Positions 21,690 through 31,239 of a stretch of DNA of 64,000 nucleotides are shown piece by piece (the stretch's first letter is position 1; the number at the start of each line of letters is the position of its first letter). Made by a program: the position numbers and the translations under genes. Origin of the DNA: Mactra quadrangularis (lineage: Eukaryota > Mollusca > Bivalvia > Venerida > Mactridae); assembly GCA_025267735.1 (NCBI GenBank), contig CM046304.1:14818001-14882000 (forward strand), in the 5' to 3' direction. Below the pieces are notes generated by a model that made no database searches, was not told the DNA's origin, and was given only the letters and a program-made list of their open reading frames with translations.

Positions 21690-21767
21690 CACGATACACA
21701 AGGTGATTCGTCCTCAGTTCGTTTCGCCCTTTATAGTGGAAGAAGAATGAGACCAACTTAAAACAGG
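21690..21767 (+). promoter_or_regulatory. Candidate first non-coding exon / promoter of the DHHC gene
   Basis: A TCAGTT initiator-like site at 21714 in a locally CG-containing patch (GATTCGTCCTCAGTTCGTTT) is followed by a good donor, ACAGG|GTATGT, at 21767/21768. The matching acceptor would be the one before 23549. This rests on signal pattern alone. Confidence 0.3.
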
Positions 21768-21937
21768 GTATGTTTCTCCTTTTCTGCAAGACACACTTTA
21801 CTCTATATCGCTTAATATTTAATTTTGCTTAAGAATTTTTGTACCAAACTTTTTTATTGTATCGGGATTTAAGAAATACTTTTAATTCAAAGTTAACTAA
21901 TTGGAATTTAGACTAGTAATGGACTTATATCTAATAT

Positions 21938-21943
21938 CAATTC
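21938..21943. repeat. Target-site duplication, left (CAATTC)
   Basis: CAATTC abuts the left end of the 864-bp foldback and recurs at 22808-22813, directly after its right end. Confidence 0.7.
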
Positions 21944-22807
21944 TATGGTGGCATATTTCTGCCACTTGATAACCACATTATTAACACATTATTTAAGTGG
22001 TTAACTAGTTACGTTACTAGTTTTTTTCCAATAAAAAAAAGATCTTAACAGAAAAAAAATGCAAGTTAGTGCCTACAACTGCCATTCTTGTATTAGTTTA
22101 TCAATTTAATGTTAAGTGGTTAACTAGTTATGTAACTTGTTAACCTCTTAATTAACTAGTTAATTTAGTGATTATCTAGTTAACATAACTAGATAGCCAC
22201 TTACCACATATCTGTAAATAGATATTGTGTAGTGTGACTGTGAATCAATACAGTTGAGCAAAACAATGCTATTTATAGATAAGTGATAACAGGTTAACTA
22301 CATTGTAGTAAAATTTACTAGATAATTACTTAATTAACTAGTAAATTAAGTGGTTAACTAGTTACATATCTAGTTAACCACTTACCACTTATACAAAATA
22401 TCGCTAACTGGCTTTATAGATAAGTGATAACAGGTTTACTAGTTATGTTTACTAGATAATTACATTTAACTAACTAGTTAATTAAGTGGTTAACTAGTTA
22501 TGTAACTAGTTAACCTTTTATCACTTATACAAAATATTGCTAACTGGTCAGTGGTTAAGTAGTTACGTAACTAGTTAACCACTTAACATTAAATTGGTAA
22601 AATAATACACAATGGCAGTTGTAAGTACTAACTTGCATTTTTTCCTGTGATGATCTTTTATTTATTGGAAAAAAACAACTAGTTACATAACTAGTTAACT
22701 ACTTAATTAACTAGTTAATTATCTGGTTAACTAGTTACATTACTGAATAATTACTTAATTAACATGTTATTTATGTGGTTATCTGGTGGCAGAAATATGC
22801 CACCATA
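21944..22807. mobile_element. 864-bp foldback element rich in GTTAACTAGTTA
   Basis: The whole segment is a long inverted repeat. The ends TATGGTGGCATATTTCTGCC and their complement close it. Unique marks also mirror: GATCTTAACAG / CTGTGATGATC, TGCAAGTTAGTGCC / TACTAACTTGCA and ACAACTGCCATT / AATGGCAGTTGT. The centre lies near 22375. The interior is made of repeated TTAACTAGTTA and GTTAACTAGTTA modules. CAATTC flanks it on both sides. There is no protein frame. Confidence 0.85.
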
Positions 22808-22813
22808 CAATTC
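22808..22813. repeat. Target-site duplication, right (CAATTC)
   Basis: Exact copy of 21938-21943. Confidence 0.7.
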
Positions 22814-23139
22814 TTAGCGCATCTCACTTGAAAATCATCTTTTTTCAGTCTTAAATTTTTTATGAAGCATACAAAGAAGAAAGTATATTCAATTAGCATT
22901 GAGAGTTACCCATAATGCACAGGTTAAAAGTCAGCAACGGCTGTCCTGCTTTGCACATATTTATCACAAATAACCAATGGTTCAATATCCTGTATCCATT
23001 TCTTTATATTGTGAGAGAAATTCATTTGACAAAGTTGAAACAGAAATTGTAGAGCAAATTGCGTAACCAAACTCATACTGATACTTATAGGGCTGATAAA
23101 TATATCTATAAAAAATCCTCATTTTTACAGCCACAAGTG

Positions 23140-23290
23140 CTACATGTACTGTAGGGATTCAAGGCTTGCAATTGTCTCATGCTCATTGCATTGAATGTAA
23201 GAGAATTCTGTTGGGCTTGAAGCCTTGAACCCATGACATGTCTGTGAGAAAGATACTCTACCAACCCCAACAGTTAATTTACCAAGCTAT
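23140..23290 (-). mobile_element. tRNA-headed SINE fragment
   Basis: On the minus strand, GGTTGGTAGAGTATCTTTCT then CATGGGTTCAAGGC resembles the A and B boxes of a tRNA-derived SINE head. No tail is recognised. Confidence 0.45.
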
Positions 23291-23350
23291 TTTGCAAATG
23301 AAAATAACCATAAAACAAAAGAATCCAACATAATGGGTCTACAATTTCTT

Positions 23351-23485
23351 ATAATAAGCCCCACTGGCTACTAGCATGAAAGAGTCCCCCTATCCACCCC
23401 ATTTTTATTATACATGTATACTATATAATGTATTTAATAAAAAAAAATGGGAGAGGGATTCTTTCATGCATAAAGCCTGTGATAA
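23351..23485. repeat. Inverted-repeat MITE of the CTTTCATG family
   Basis: GCTACTAGCATGAAAGAGTC, then CCCCTATCCACCCCATTTTT, is answered by AAAATGGGAGAGGGATTC, then TTTCATGCATAAAGCC. The loop is AT-rich. The ends match the GGGACTCTTTCATGCTGGC pieces elsewhere in the window. Confidence 0.65.
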
Positions 23486-23548
23486 ACCCTGATAAAGAAT
23501 TTTTAGATTGACATTGTTCTGTGAATAATTATTCTTTTTATATTTCAG

Positions 23549-23918
23549 CTTTAATACAAGAAGTTTGGTAACTAGTTGGTGGAATTTCCATTCGGAAACT
23601 TCTAATGTATTTTAAACACTCACAGTTACAAATTGAAGATGTCGAGAAATGACTTGATTAAATCTACTGAGTCTAGGATTGTCAACCATCCGGCAGGATG
23701 TTGAATAACCACATCTGCCTGTGGCTGTGATATTTACACTACTAAGTACACATACATGTGTCTGAAACTGTTGAAATTTGTGTATCAGTCTAATGTCATT
23801 AAGTCTCGGTGAAGTGCAGTTATCATTTGCTTGAGAGTTATTGTTATAACTATTGCTAGAGCTATATTTAAGAATTGTTTCTAACTCTCTGAACAGTTTA
23901 GTATGTAAAGCCTCAAGA
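23549..23918 (+). other. 5' UTR exon part of the DHHC gene
   Basis: The acceptor TTCTTTTTATATTTCAG ends at 23548. From there an uninterrupted leader reaches the start codon. It contains a short upstream ATG frame at 23639, so some control of initiation is possible. Confidence 0.6.
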
Positions 23919-24992
23919 ATGATGTTTAAATTACAGCTTTACAGATGTGTTAAATGTTTTGGAAGAGTTCTTGCTAATATAGCTACTGATCCAGTTCTCC
24001 TGAACTGTGTATCTCCAGTGTGTTACATCGCAGCTGTACTTGGTATTGGAGGCTGGGGAGTGTTTATTGCTATTCCATTCTTATACACTGACTATGATGC
24101 TTGGGTGACACAACTGGTTCAAATCTGTGGTTGGTTCTTAGGAACAGAACTGGTTGTGAATTGGTTATGTTTAGTTTTTGTTGATTCGACATACAATCCC
24201 TCAAAACATGGAGGTCCACCTGCCTATGTGATGGAAGCTCGTTCAAAAATGAGTGCGGCCACTGCTGCTGCTGCTCAAGGTCGGAGGCAAGCTTCACACA
24301 CCGTGGTAGATATTCCTAATCAACAGAACTCCGAAGATTCTACCTTTTCTGCCTTCAAGATGAAGAATCATGTTGATCGGTCTGTGATATTCTACTTTAC
24401 TTGGAGTTATTGTCTAGTCTGTCAGAGAATGAACCCACCAAGAGCTCACCATTGTGTACTGTGTAACAAATGTGTATTAAAACGTGATCACCATTGTTTC
24501 GTTGCATCAAAATGTATCGGTTATAACAATCTTAGACATTTTTCTGTCTTTCTATTTTATGCTTTTATAACTACAGTGTTCTCTATTCTTCATGCGTTAC
24601 CATACGCTTACTACGAAGTTATTCCATATAACCACTACATTGACTTATTTTACCCAGTAACTGTGATTCGAGGCGTACTAGGTTTCATTTATTACAGGGA
24701 CTTTGCTTTAATCATACTAGGCTGGATGTTACTGGGTTACATGATATTTAGTGCCGTGACTTTATATCAAACTTATACCTGGATAATCAGTGGTAGAACA
24801 TCCTTTGAAATACAAAATAAAATAGACTTATACGACACTAGAGATTTGTCGGGTAAATTACTTGCTGTGTATGGTAAACACTGGTGGCTTAATTTTATAT
24901 TCCCCGCTCACTGTCTATTTGAACCCTTGGATGATCCAATTAAATGGCCTACATTTAAAAGCAAAACTACTGGTGAATATTTTCTTATATAA
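23919..24992 (+). CDS. DHHC-type palmitoyltransferase, ZDHHC22/24-like
   Basis: A 357-residue S-acyltransferase that moves palmitate from its DHHC cysteine to protein cysteines at the cytosolic face of a membrane. The cysteine-rich domain (about residues 165-207) is complete: C-x2-C, PPRAHHC, C-x2-C, then D-H-H-C at 190-193, CIGYNN and a phenylalanine. Four hydrophobic segments lie at about 34-56, 65-88, 208-232 and 263-285, placing the DHHC loop between the second and third as the family requires. A TSFE stretch after the fourth may be the TTxE-like motif. The reading frame is open back to 23853, but no ATG exists before 23919. The next ATG is at 23922. The CRD resembles ZDHHC22/ZDHHC24, but the protein is longer than the human ones (about 263 and 284), so the exact orthologue is unsettled. 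The coding region is intronless. Confidence 0.92.
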   Translation: MMFKLQLYRCVKCFGRVLANIATDPVLLNCVSPVCYIAAVLGIGGWGVFIAIPFLYTDYDAWVTQLVQICGWFLGTELVVNWLCLVFVDSTYNPSKHGGPPAYVMEARSKMSAATAAAAQGRRQASHTVVDIPNQQNSEDSTFSAFKMKNHVDRSVIFYFTWSYCLVCQRMNPPRAHHCVLCNKCVLKRDHHCFVASKCIGYNNLRHFSVFLFYAFITTVFSILHALPYAYYEVIPYNHYIDLFYPVTVIRGVLGFIYYRDFALIILGWMLLGYMIFSAVTLYQTYTWIISGRTSFEIQNKIDLYDTRDLSGKLLAVYGKHWWLNFIFPAHCLFEPLDDPIKWPTFKSKTTGEYFLI

Positions 24993-25504
24993 AAATATAC
25001 ATATTTTTTATCATATTTAAAGTGCCGTTATCAGATATATATGTCATAAAATATTATTTTTGGGCATTTTTTCAGAAGGTCTCAAACTAAATGTTTGACA
25101 TAGAATACTATGGAATATTGTGTATACACTTTGATTTTAAGACTGTATAACAGTTTGTCTAGTGTTGTGATCCTTTTTAGTTTCTTAATTAATTATTATA
25201 CATGTATACTTTTTTGTATACATATATTAGTTTATAAACTTATTTTTTATGTTTATAAATATTGTTTTTGTATATCTGTAAACTTGTTATTTTGTATTAC
25301 CTACATTGCATACTTATGCAGTGTTCGAGTTTCGTGACCGAGTCTACATGCCTGTCCAGTGACTTTTTGATTATGAGTGTCCAATGGTTCACCAAATTGA
25401 AATATTTACGGCCACCATTTTCCTAATTCAATAAAAAACATGAAAGTAAACTTTCAATTGGTCAAGAAAAAAATAATATTTTGTTGGACCGAATGTCTTG
25501 TGCT

Positions 25505-25690
25505 AATAAAAGTTTGTCATGAAGACTGTGTAAGTATTGTTCATTGTTACTCTTCATACTGAAGTACTGTATTTTTTCTACTTTTTTATTACATGTACAT
25601 TGAACATATAAACTATTTTGAGCATAGCTTTAAACTTGTATATTTATATACTGTATGTTTATGTTGCATTTCTCTTAGAGATAAAATAAA
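25505..25690 (+). terminator. Candidate polyadenylation signals of the DHHC gene
   Basis: AATAAA occurs at 25505-25510 (AATAAAAGTTTGTC) and at 25685-25690 (AAAATAAATTATT). The 3' UTR would be about 0.5-0.7 kb. Which one is used cannot be told from sequence. Confidence 0.4.
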
Positions 25691-26194
25691 TTATTATTAA
25701 AATGTACATGGTTTTTATGTTTCTGATAAGTTTAGCTTATACTTGTATTATGGTCCAGTAAACTTTCAGTCAATCAAGTATAGTTTTCCATTTTGCTGGA
25801 CCTAATACAAAAGAAAGTGTTAAACCTTAAACAGTTTCATTGATCCTGCCAAGGTGTATAAATATTTATATAAAATACATGAATATATATAAATATATAC
25901 CGGTATGTACACATGTGGAGGTTCCTTGATAGAACTAACAACTAACTGAGTTATTGAATTTAATAAGAATCAATATCTGATTGACCTATGGTCAGTTCAC
26001 CAGTGTACTGTTTAAACAACTCATTCATGTACTTCTCTACTCTCTGGTTATTGGATATATTAAATACATGTAAACATAAAGTGAGGTTTAAAGTTTGCTT
26101 CCATACACATGTTCAGCTGACTGTACAATTTTTGTATGATAACCCTTGATCATTGCAATCACCTTCAGGTAGGCAAGGGTGGAAGTTGTAAGTT

Positions 26195-26310
26195 ATAACT
26201 ATATTGAAAACCTACATTTAAAAGACTGAAATAGACAGATTTCATATAAATTACAAAGAGTACTTATATCCCAAAATACTGAAATTAGTATTAATACTGA
26301 AAACTGGGTA
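26195..26310 (+). repeat. Dispersed repeat with TAGTATTAATACTGA palindrome
   Basis: GACAGATTTCATATAAATTA and AAAATACTGAAATTAGTATT match 16.29-16.41 kb. This copy has a single palindrome and no satellite expansion. Confidence 0.65.
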
Positions 26311-26319
26311 GGTGATTCC

Positions 26320-26475
26320 TCACAGTACCCATTTACACTTGGGTGTAACAACTGGAAAGGAACAATTGTAGATAAATTTCTTACTCAATGTAATTAACAG
26401 TGCCTATAGTGGGGTTTGAACCCAAAACTTCTCAATCACAATGAGCATACCCTACTACAGGACCACTGCTCATAC
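26320..26475 (-). mobile_element. tRNA-derived SINE, minus strand
   Basis: Read on the minus strand: AGCAGTGGTCCTGTAGTAGG, a B-box-like GGGTTCAAACCCC, TTGAGTAAGAAATTTATCTA and CCCAAGTGTAAATGGGTACT. This order (tRNA head, then CTTGAGCAAGAAA and an AATGGGTAC body) is shared with the SINE at 45.72 kb. Confidence 0.7.
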
Positions 26476-26557
26476 ATAAAGCAAGTAATCAAACAATCTT
26501 AATTTATAAGAACAAAACGCTATCAAGTATATAGGTTTAATATCATTGTTGAATGTA

Positions 26558-26900
26558 ATCATAGAACAACAAGAAAAGTAATGAGGAAACCACATTAAAG
26601 CTGGATTTAAAAAAACTTTTATGCAAAAAGTAAAAAGGGAAATAATCCATAATAAAGGCAGGTAGAGTTGTCATTACTTTCTAATTCTGTTCATCACATG
26701 ATATTTTATCATTGTATGAAGTTTCATAAAGATCTGACAATAAATGGCAGAAATATATGGTAAAGAGAAACCTTAACACAATTGTTAACGACACCTGATG
26801 CCCTCCCACCTGCCCCAAACGGGCGCCCAACCGACTGCCCGTGTTTCGCCAAACTATTAGCCGAATTATTTTGATGAAAAATCCGGCTAAAAACCATGCC
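26558..26900 (+). repeat. Dispersed GAAACCACATTAAAGC repeat, copy 2
   Basis: GGAAACCACATTAAAGCTGG, AATAATCCATAATAAAG, GTATGAAGTTTCATAAAGAT and CTGACAATAAATGGCAGAAA match 46.70-46.97 kb closely. It ends near CTGCCCCAAACGGGCGCCC and AAACTATTAGCCG. Non-coding. Confidence 0.8.
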
Positions 26901-26969
26901 CATCTACAAGTATCTTCACATTTCGTACACTTATATAAATGTCTACTTCTTGTAATACTAGATTTAAAT

Positions 26970-27110
26970 TGTTACATTAAATTCTACTGTCAGTGGCACA
27001 CACATTAACCCAACTGATTTAAATATTCACAGCAGCAATTCAGTATTTATAATCGTTTTACATCATTAGGGTTGATGTATGCACCACTGACTGTAAAATG
27101 AAATCTAACA
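26970..27110. mobile_element. MITE with CTGTCAGTGG inverted ends, copy A
   Basis: ATTCTACTGTCAGTGGCACA, then CACATTAACCC, is mirrored by GGGTTGATGTATGCACCACT, then GACTGTAAAATGAAATC. About 140 bp, non-coding. Confidence 0.7.
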
Positions 27111-27146
27111 ATTTACTCAAGGTGATTCTTATCCACATAGATATTT

Positions 27147-27330
27147 TTTAAAATTTCATCAACTGTAAGTAGGACATGTATTAACCCCACTAATTTAAAT
27201 ACAACAGTACTTCTGTACTCAAAAAACTAGATACCAATCTTAATGCAAGGGATTATAGAATGATTATCCAGTATTTAAATCAGAGGGGTTCATGTTTGTG
27301 CCACAGACAGTTGAATAAAATTTAACAACA
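27147..27330. mobile_element. MITE with CTGTCAGTGG inverted ends, copy B
   Basis: AATTTCATCAACTGTAAGTA, then a GGACATGTATTAACCCCACT segment, pairs with GAGGGGTTCATGTTTGTGCC, then ACAGACAGTTGAATAAAATT. Confidence 0.65.
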
Positions 27331-27565
27331 CCGTTCGGTAGTTACCATGTTGCAGACCCTTAGTTTCAGACCCATGTGTACCTTATTCAAGTTTTACCAG
27401 TAATTAAATATGTCAATATGTTTTGTAGATATATTTCAATCCATTGAGTCATTATTGAGTGGCCTAGAAAACTTTTCACCTCCTCAAACATCATGACTCG
27501 TATCGAAAACTCAAGTGATGTGAGTATTTTCAAGTTGTTCTAGAAATGGTCAGTTAATATGACAA

Positions 27566-27700
27566 TAATTAAATTTTACTCATCTGTCAGTGTCACATAC
27601 ATGAACACCGCTGATTTGAATATTCACAACAGTACTGCTGCACTCATGATTAATAAAGTTAGAATTTTAAAATCAGTGAAGTAAATGTAGGCTTGGCCAA
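27566..27700. mobile_element. MITE with CTGTCAGTGG ends, degraded copy C
   Basis: The left end TTAAATTTTACTCATCTGTC, then AGTGTCACATACATGAACAC, is clear. The right end is reduced to AATCAGTGAAGTAAATGTAG. Confidence 0.5.
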
Positions 27701-28597
27701 AGTGCCTACGTAACAACTAACCAATATTATTTACAAGAATAAGAAGGCATATTATTTTGTAAAAATGTGAAACAGCAAATTCACTTTATTTTATTTTATA
27801 TATGTGATTAGACATATTAAACAATTTAAGGCAATGATAAGAATAGAAAACAACTATTAGTTCACAACAATTATTTGACATCATATAACAGTAGTTTATA
27901 TACATTTAATGTAACTAAAGTGTATTGTCCGACAATATTAACCTGAGCAAGAATATATTAAACTCAGTATTTACAGACTATTTTTGTCTTCATTTGTAAA
28001 TTGCGCTTTATCAGAACTTTTCGGCAAAATACATGCACTGAACAATTAATTTTGTATTTATTAGAATTAATACTTTGAAACTGTACCACAATAGTGTGAA
28101 ATAATGAGTTTCCCTCAAAATGAATGTGTCCAAAATTAAAAGTACAATAACATGCCACTTTTACTAATTTGATTTATAGTCACATAGGTTGTAATAACCA
28201 CGTGTATAACCGTAAACATGCATACCGAAACTCATGATTTACTGTAAGTGAAGTGAGTAATTATTATAATAAGGTAATTCAAGCTCAGGTTAATATTGTT
28301 ACACTATACATCATTACACATCTAAGTCCTTAAGTCAGCAAATTTGACCAATTGTGCTGACACCCCAGTTTTGGTAAGAACAATTTACCTATAGCCACAA
28401 TTATACTTTTTGATTTCTAAATCAAACCAAACTGAGATGAATTGAAATTCTTTACACTAAGAAATAGATTAGTTAAAGATGGAGTCATTTGAAAACCGTA
28501 TAAGTATGTCAATATAGAAAACTGATATGCTATAAAGTGAAATAAATCATAGCAAGCAATAAAGATCATTTGGAAAATCATTCACAAGCTGCAGTCA

Positions 28598-28616
28598 TGA
28601 ACCCCCCCCCCCCCCC
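28598..28616. repeat. Poly-C tract
   Basis: A C run of about 17 bp after CATGAA, part of the CTTTCATG MITE family copy spanning about 28590-28710 (right end GGGACTCTTTCATGCTGGCA). Confidence 0.85.
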
Positions 28617-28709
28617 TAAGTTTTTTTTATAATATACACTTATTAACAGAATATGATTGAGTTTATGATAAAGAAATACGGCAATGGGACTCTTTCATGC
28701 TGGCAGACA

Positions 28710-28900
28710 GTGTGTTTGTTTTTGTTGGGTTTAACGCCATAGCAACACATTATATAGGTCATATAACGGCAGTCAGTCTACCTACTCACTGTTCCTGTAA
28801 AGGCTAAATCTCTGGATTAAGCAGGTAACCAACTACTAAGCGCAAACTTTCATCAGTGACTGCTGGCAGACGGTGATATCATCTTGTTACCATCTGACTA
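28710..28900 (+). mobile_element. GTTGGGTTTAACGCCATAGC repeat, copy 1
   Basis: TTGTTGGGTTTAACGCCATA, GCAACACATTATATAGGTCA and AGTCAGTCTACCTACTCACT are shared with copies at 37.22 and 40.47 kb. This is a SINE-like dispersed repeat of a kind common in molluscs. Confidence 0.65.
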
Positions 28901-28991
28901 GAAACAGACCAAATACATATAGCTTTCTAATATAACATTTTATTTAACTGTCAGTTGCACATACATTTATTCTAGCTTTCTAATATTATTA

Positions 28992-29130
28992 GTTACACGG
29001 TCAGTTACTGACCGGATACGGTGTGATACCGGGTCAGTAAATTAATATTGGATGAGAGCGTAGCTCGAGCCCAATATTTATTTACTGACCCGGTATCACA
29101 CCGTATCCGGTCAGTAACTGACTGTGTAAC
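28992..29130. repeat. Foldback with about 60-bp arms (CGGTCAGTTACTGACCGG)
   Basis: GTTACACGGTCAGTTACTGA, then CCGGATACGGTGTGATACCG, is mirrored by ACCCGGTATCACACCGTATC, then CGGTCAGTAACTGACTGTG. The loop is about 20 bp, GATGAGAGCGTAGCTCGAGC. The arms pair almost perfectly. A related, degraded segment follows at 29.2 kb (GTTACTGACTGGATATTAGA). Confidence 0.85.
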
Positions 29131-29535
29131 GAATTTATCTTACCGAGTACCCCCATCTGAATTAATTTTGGAGTAGAAAAATAAGGTTTCGTCAGCGCTA
29201 TCATTTATAAATTTTGTTACTGACTGGATATTAGAATCTACTGACCTTATATGGGATAATACATGGTCAGCACGTGACCGCTCTCAGCCAATGAAAAACG
29301 AGTATTCTGTACGAGGTAAGATAAAACATTTTATTCCACTCTTAGATTGATATGATAATAGAACTATTGTCTATGTATATTGATTTTTCTCCCCTTGTAT
29401 AAAATATTTGAATATTAAGAACACTATTTACATAAAACGTAACAAACATAATATATGCATACTAAAACAGGTACAGATCTAACAACAGAAATATTAAAAT
29501 ATTCTCAGGTACATGTATTATTCAAGTACACACAT

Positions 29536-29945
29536 TGATAAATTCTATTCAACTGTAAGCAGTGCATACATAAACCCTGCTGATTGAAATACTAGTTTGA
29601 TACCTCCCCATTAGAAATACAGATACAGTAAAACTCGGTTATAACACACTCGCTGGGCCAAAGAAAAAAGGTATGTTATAACCGAGGTATGTTATATCCA
29701 TATAGCATACTATTTAGTATGTTACATACAAAATATGAAGAATGGGCCAGGAAAAATGGTATGTTGTAACCGAGTGTATGTTATAACCGAGTATGTTATA
29801 ACCAAGTTTTACTGTATATATTTTCATTAATGAAGAGTTCTTAAGTACTGTACTGAGTATTTCAAGGATTATCAAACAAATATTGAGTATTTAAATCAGT
29901 GGGGTAAAAGTATGCGCCACTGACAATCAAATAAAATTTAACAAT
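29536..29945. mobile_element. MITE with CTGTCAGTGG ends, copy D, split by a pogo-like MITE
   Basis: The left end AAATTCTATTCAACTGTAAG, then a GCATACATAAACCCTGC segment, and the right end ATTTAAATCAGTGGGGTAAA, then GCGCCACTGAC, belong to the family at 27 kb. They are separated here by the insertion at 29626-29814. Confidence 0.65.
29626..29814. mobile_element. Pogo/Tigger-like MITE (189 bp) with TA duplication
   Basis: The ends CAGTAAAACTCGGTTATAAC and its near-complement GTTATAACCAAGTTTTACTG are flanked by TA on both sides, as for Tc1/mariner-superfamily insertions. CGGTTATAAC-type motifs are repeated inside. It carries no transposase. Confidence 0.8.
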
Positions 29946-30174
29946 ATATCATCTTAGTAAGACAAACACAGAAAACATGATATAAAACAAAGCTTGTTTA
30001 TTAGACAATGCCTCTTGTTTGTATATTTCAAATACTGTTTTACTAACTTTATGCTGTTAATCAGCATATTTTATTTGGCTATTAATAGATGCCTAATAAC
30101 TTGACCAGTATTCTAAGACAATTTTCTGAAGCAAGTACTCAATTACCTTTCCCCAAGCACAGTTTGTAAAAAAA

Positions 30175-30400
30175 AATATTGGGAGGGGGGGGGCTTTTCA
30201 TCCTGGCAGCCTGTATCCCTAAATAGCTTCCTCCTTTACAGAGAAAATCGGTGGGTAGGGGGTCTTTTTCATGCTGACAGCCTGTGTCCTTAAATAGCTT
30301 CCTCCTTTACAGACAAAATCGGTGGGTGGGGGGGGGGGGGGCTTTTTCATGCTGACAGCCTGTGTCCTTAAATAGCTTCCTCCTTTACACAGAAAATCAA
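30175..30400. repeat. Three-fold repeat of a G-rich ~70-bp unit
   Basis: CAGCCTGTGTCCTTAAATAG and CTTCCTCCTTTACAGA, then AAAATCGGTGGG and a poly-G run, recur three times. The poly-G length varies from about 5 to 14. The unit includes the TTTTTCATGCTGACAGCC motif of the CTTTCATG family. Confidence 0.8.
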
Positions 30401-30978
30401 TTATTAATCTTTCAAGGAAGATTAAGACCTGATATGGTCTGAAATCAATTCCAATGCTAAGTCAACACTAACTACTGAGCCATGGCCAAGGCTCCTTAAA
30501 ATAAGCATCTATATATTCACTTGCTTTATGTACAGAATTATCAAGGGTTCTAGCTCATAACTAGGGGACCAGGAACCAGTTTCAAAAGGGATTCAATTAA
30601 GTCGTAAAATAAATTAGAGTAAAAGACATTCATTAAGTTATGACAGATGAAATTACCGTAATGTTTTTTAAAGCCATTTAAAGATTTCTTACCCATAATT
30701 TCAAACAAATAAATTAGCATATTTTTACATCTTGATTCAATGATAACAGATTTTCAATATGTCAAACAAATAAATAAGTAAACAATAAACTCAAATCTAA
30801 TACATTTCAGTGAAAATGGAATGTGCAATTGAATACTTAATTTTGAAAGTCAGTCATATAAGTTATTTTATGAATTAATTACATATGAGATTCTTACGTG
30901 AAACAGCAAGTTTAATAAATTAAACAATGAACAATCAATGTGAAATTTCCCCACACAACTTTTGTATCCTAAATTAAA

Positions 30979-31239
30979 TAAATCTGTGAGCTAATGCTCA
31001 CTAGTGATACCCCCGCAAAAATCTAAAAATATGCGACAAACAGGAAGTAGATGAGCAAGGAGCATGAAATCGCTTTACACCACATGGGACTATGGGATGA
31101 AGCAATATGCAAAGTATAAGGCTGCTGCATGTTATGGTTGCTGAGAAAACTGCGACGGAAATTTTGTAACGGACGGACGGACGGACGCATGGACAAGGGT
31201 AAAACAGTATACCCCCCTCTTCTTCGAAGCGGGGGTATA
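30979..31239 (+). mobile_element. TATACCCCCG hairpin-ended element, copy 2
   Basis: Nearly identical to copy 1 at 17.04 kb, including GTGAGCTAATGCTCAC, the (GGAC)n tract and the end hairpin. Its left flank lacks ACAAG, which helps place the element's left end near AAATCTGTGAGC. Confidence 0.8.
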
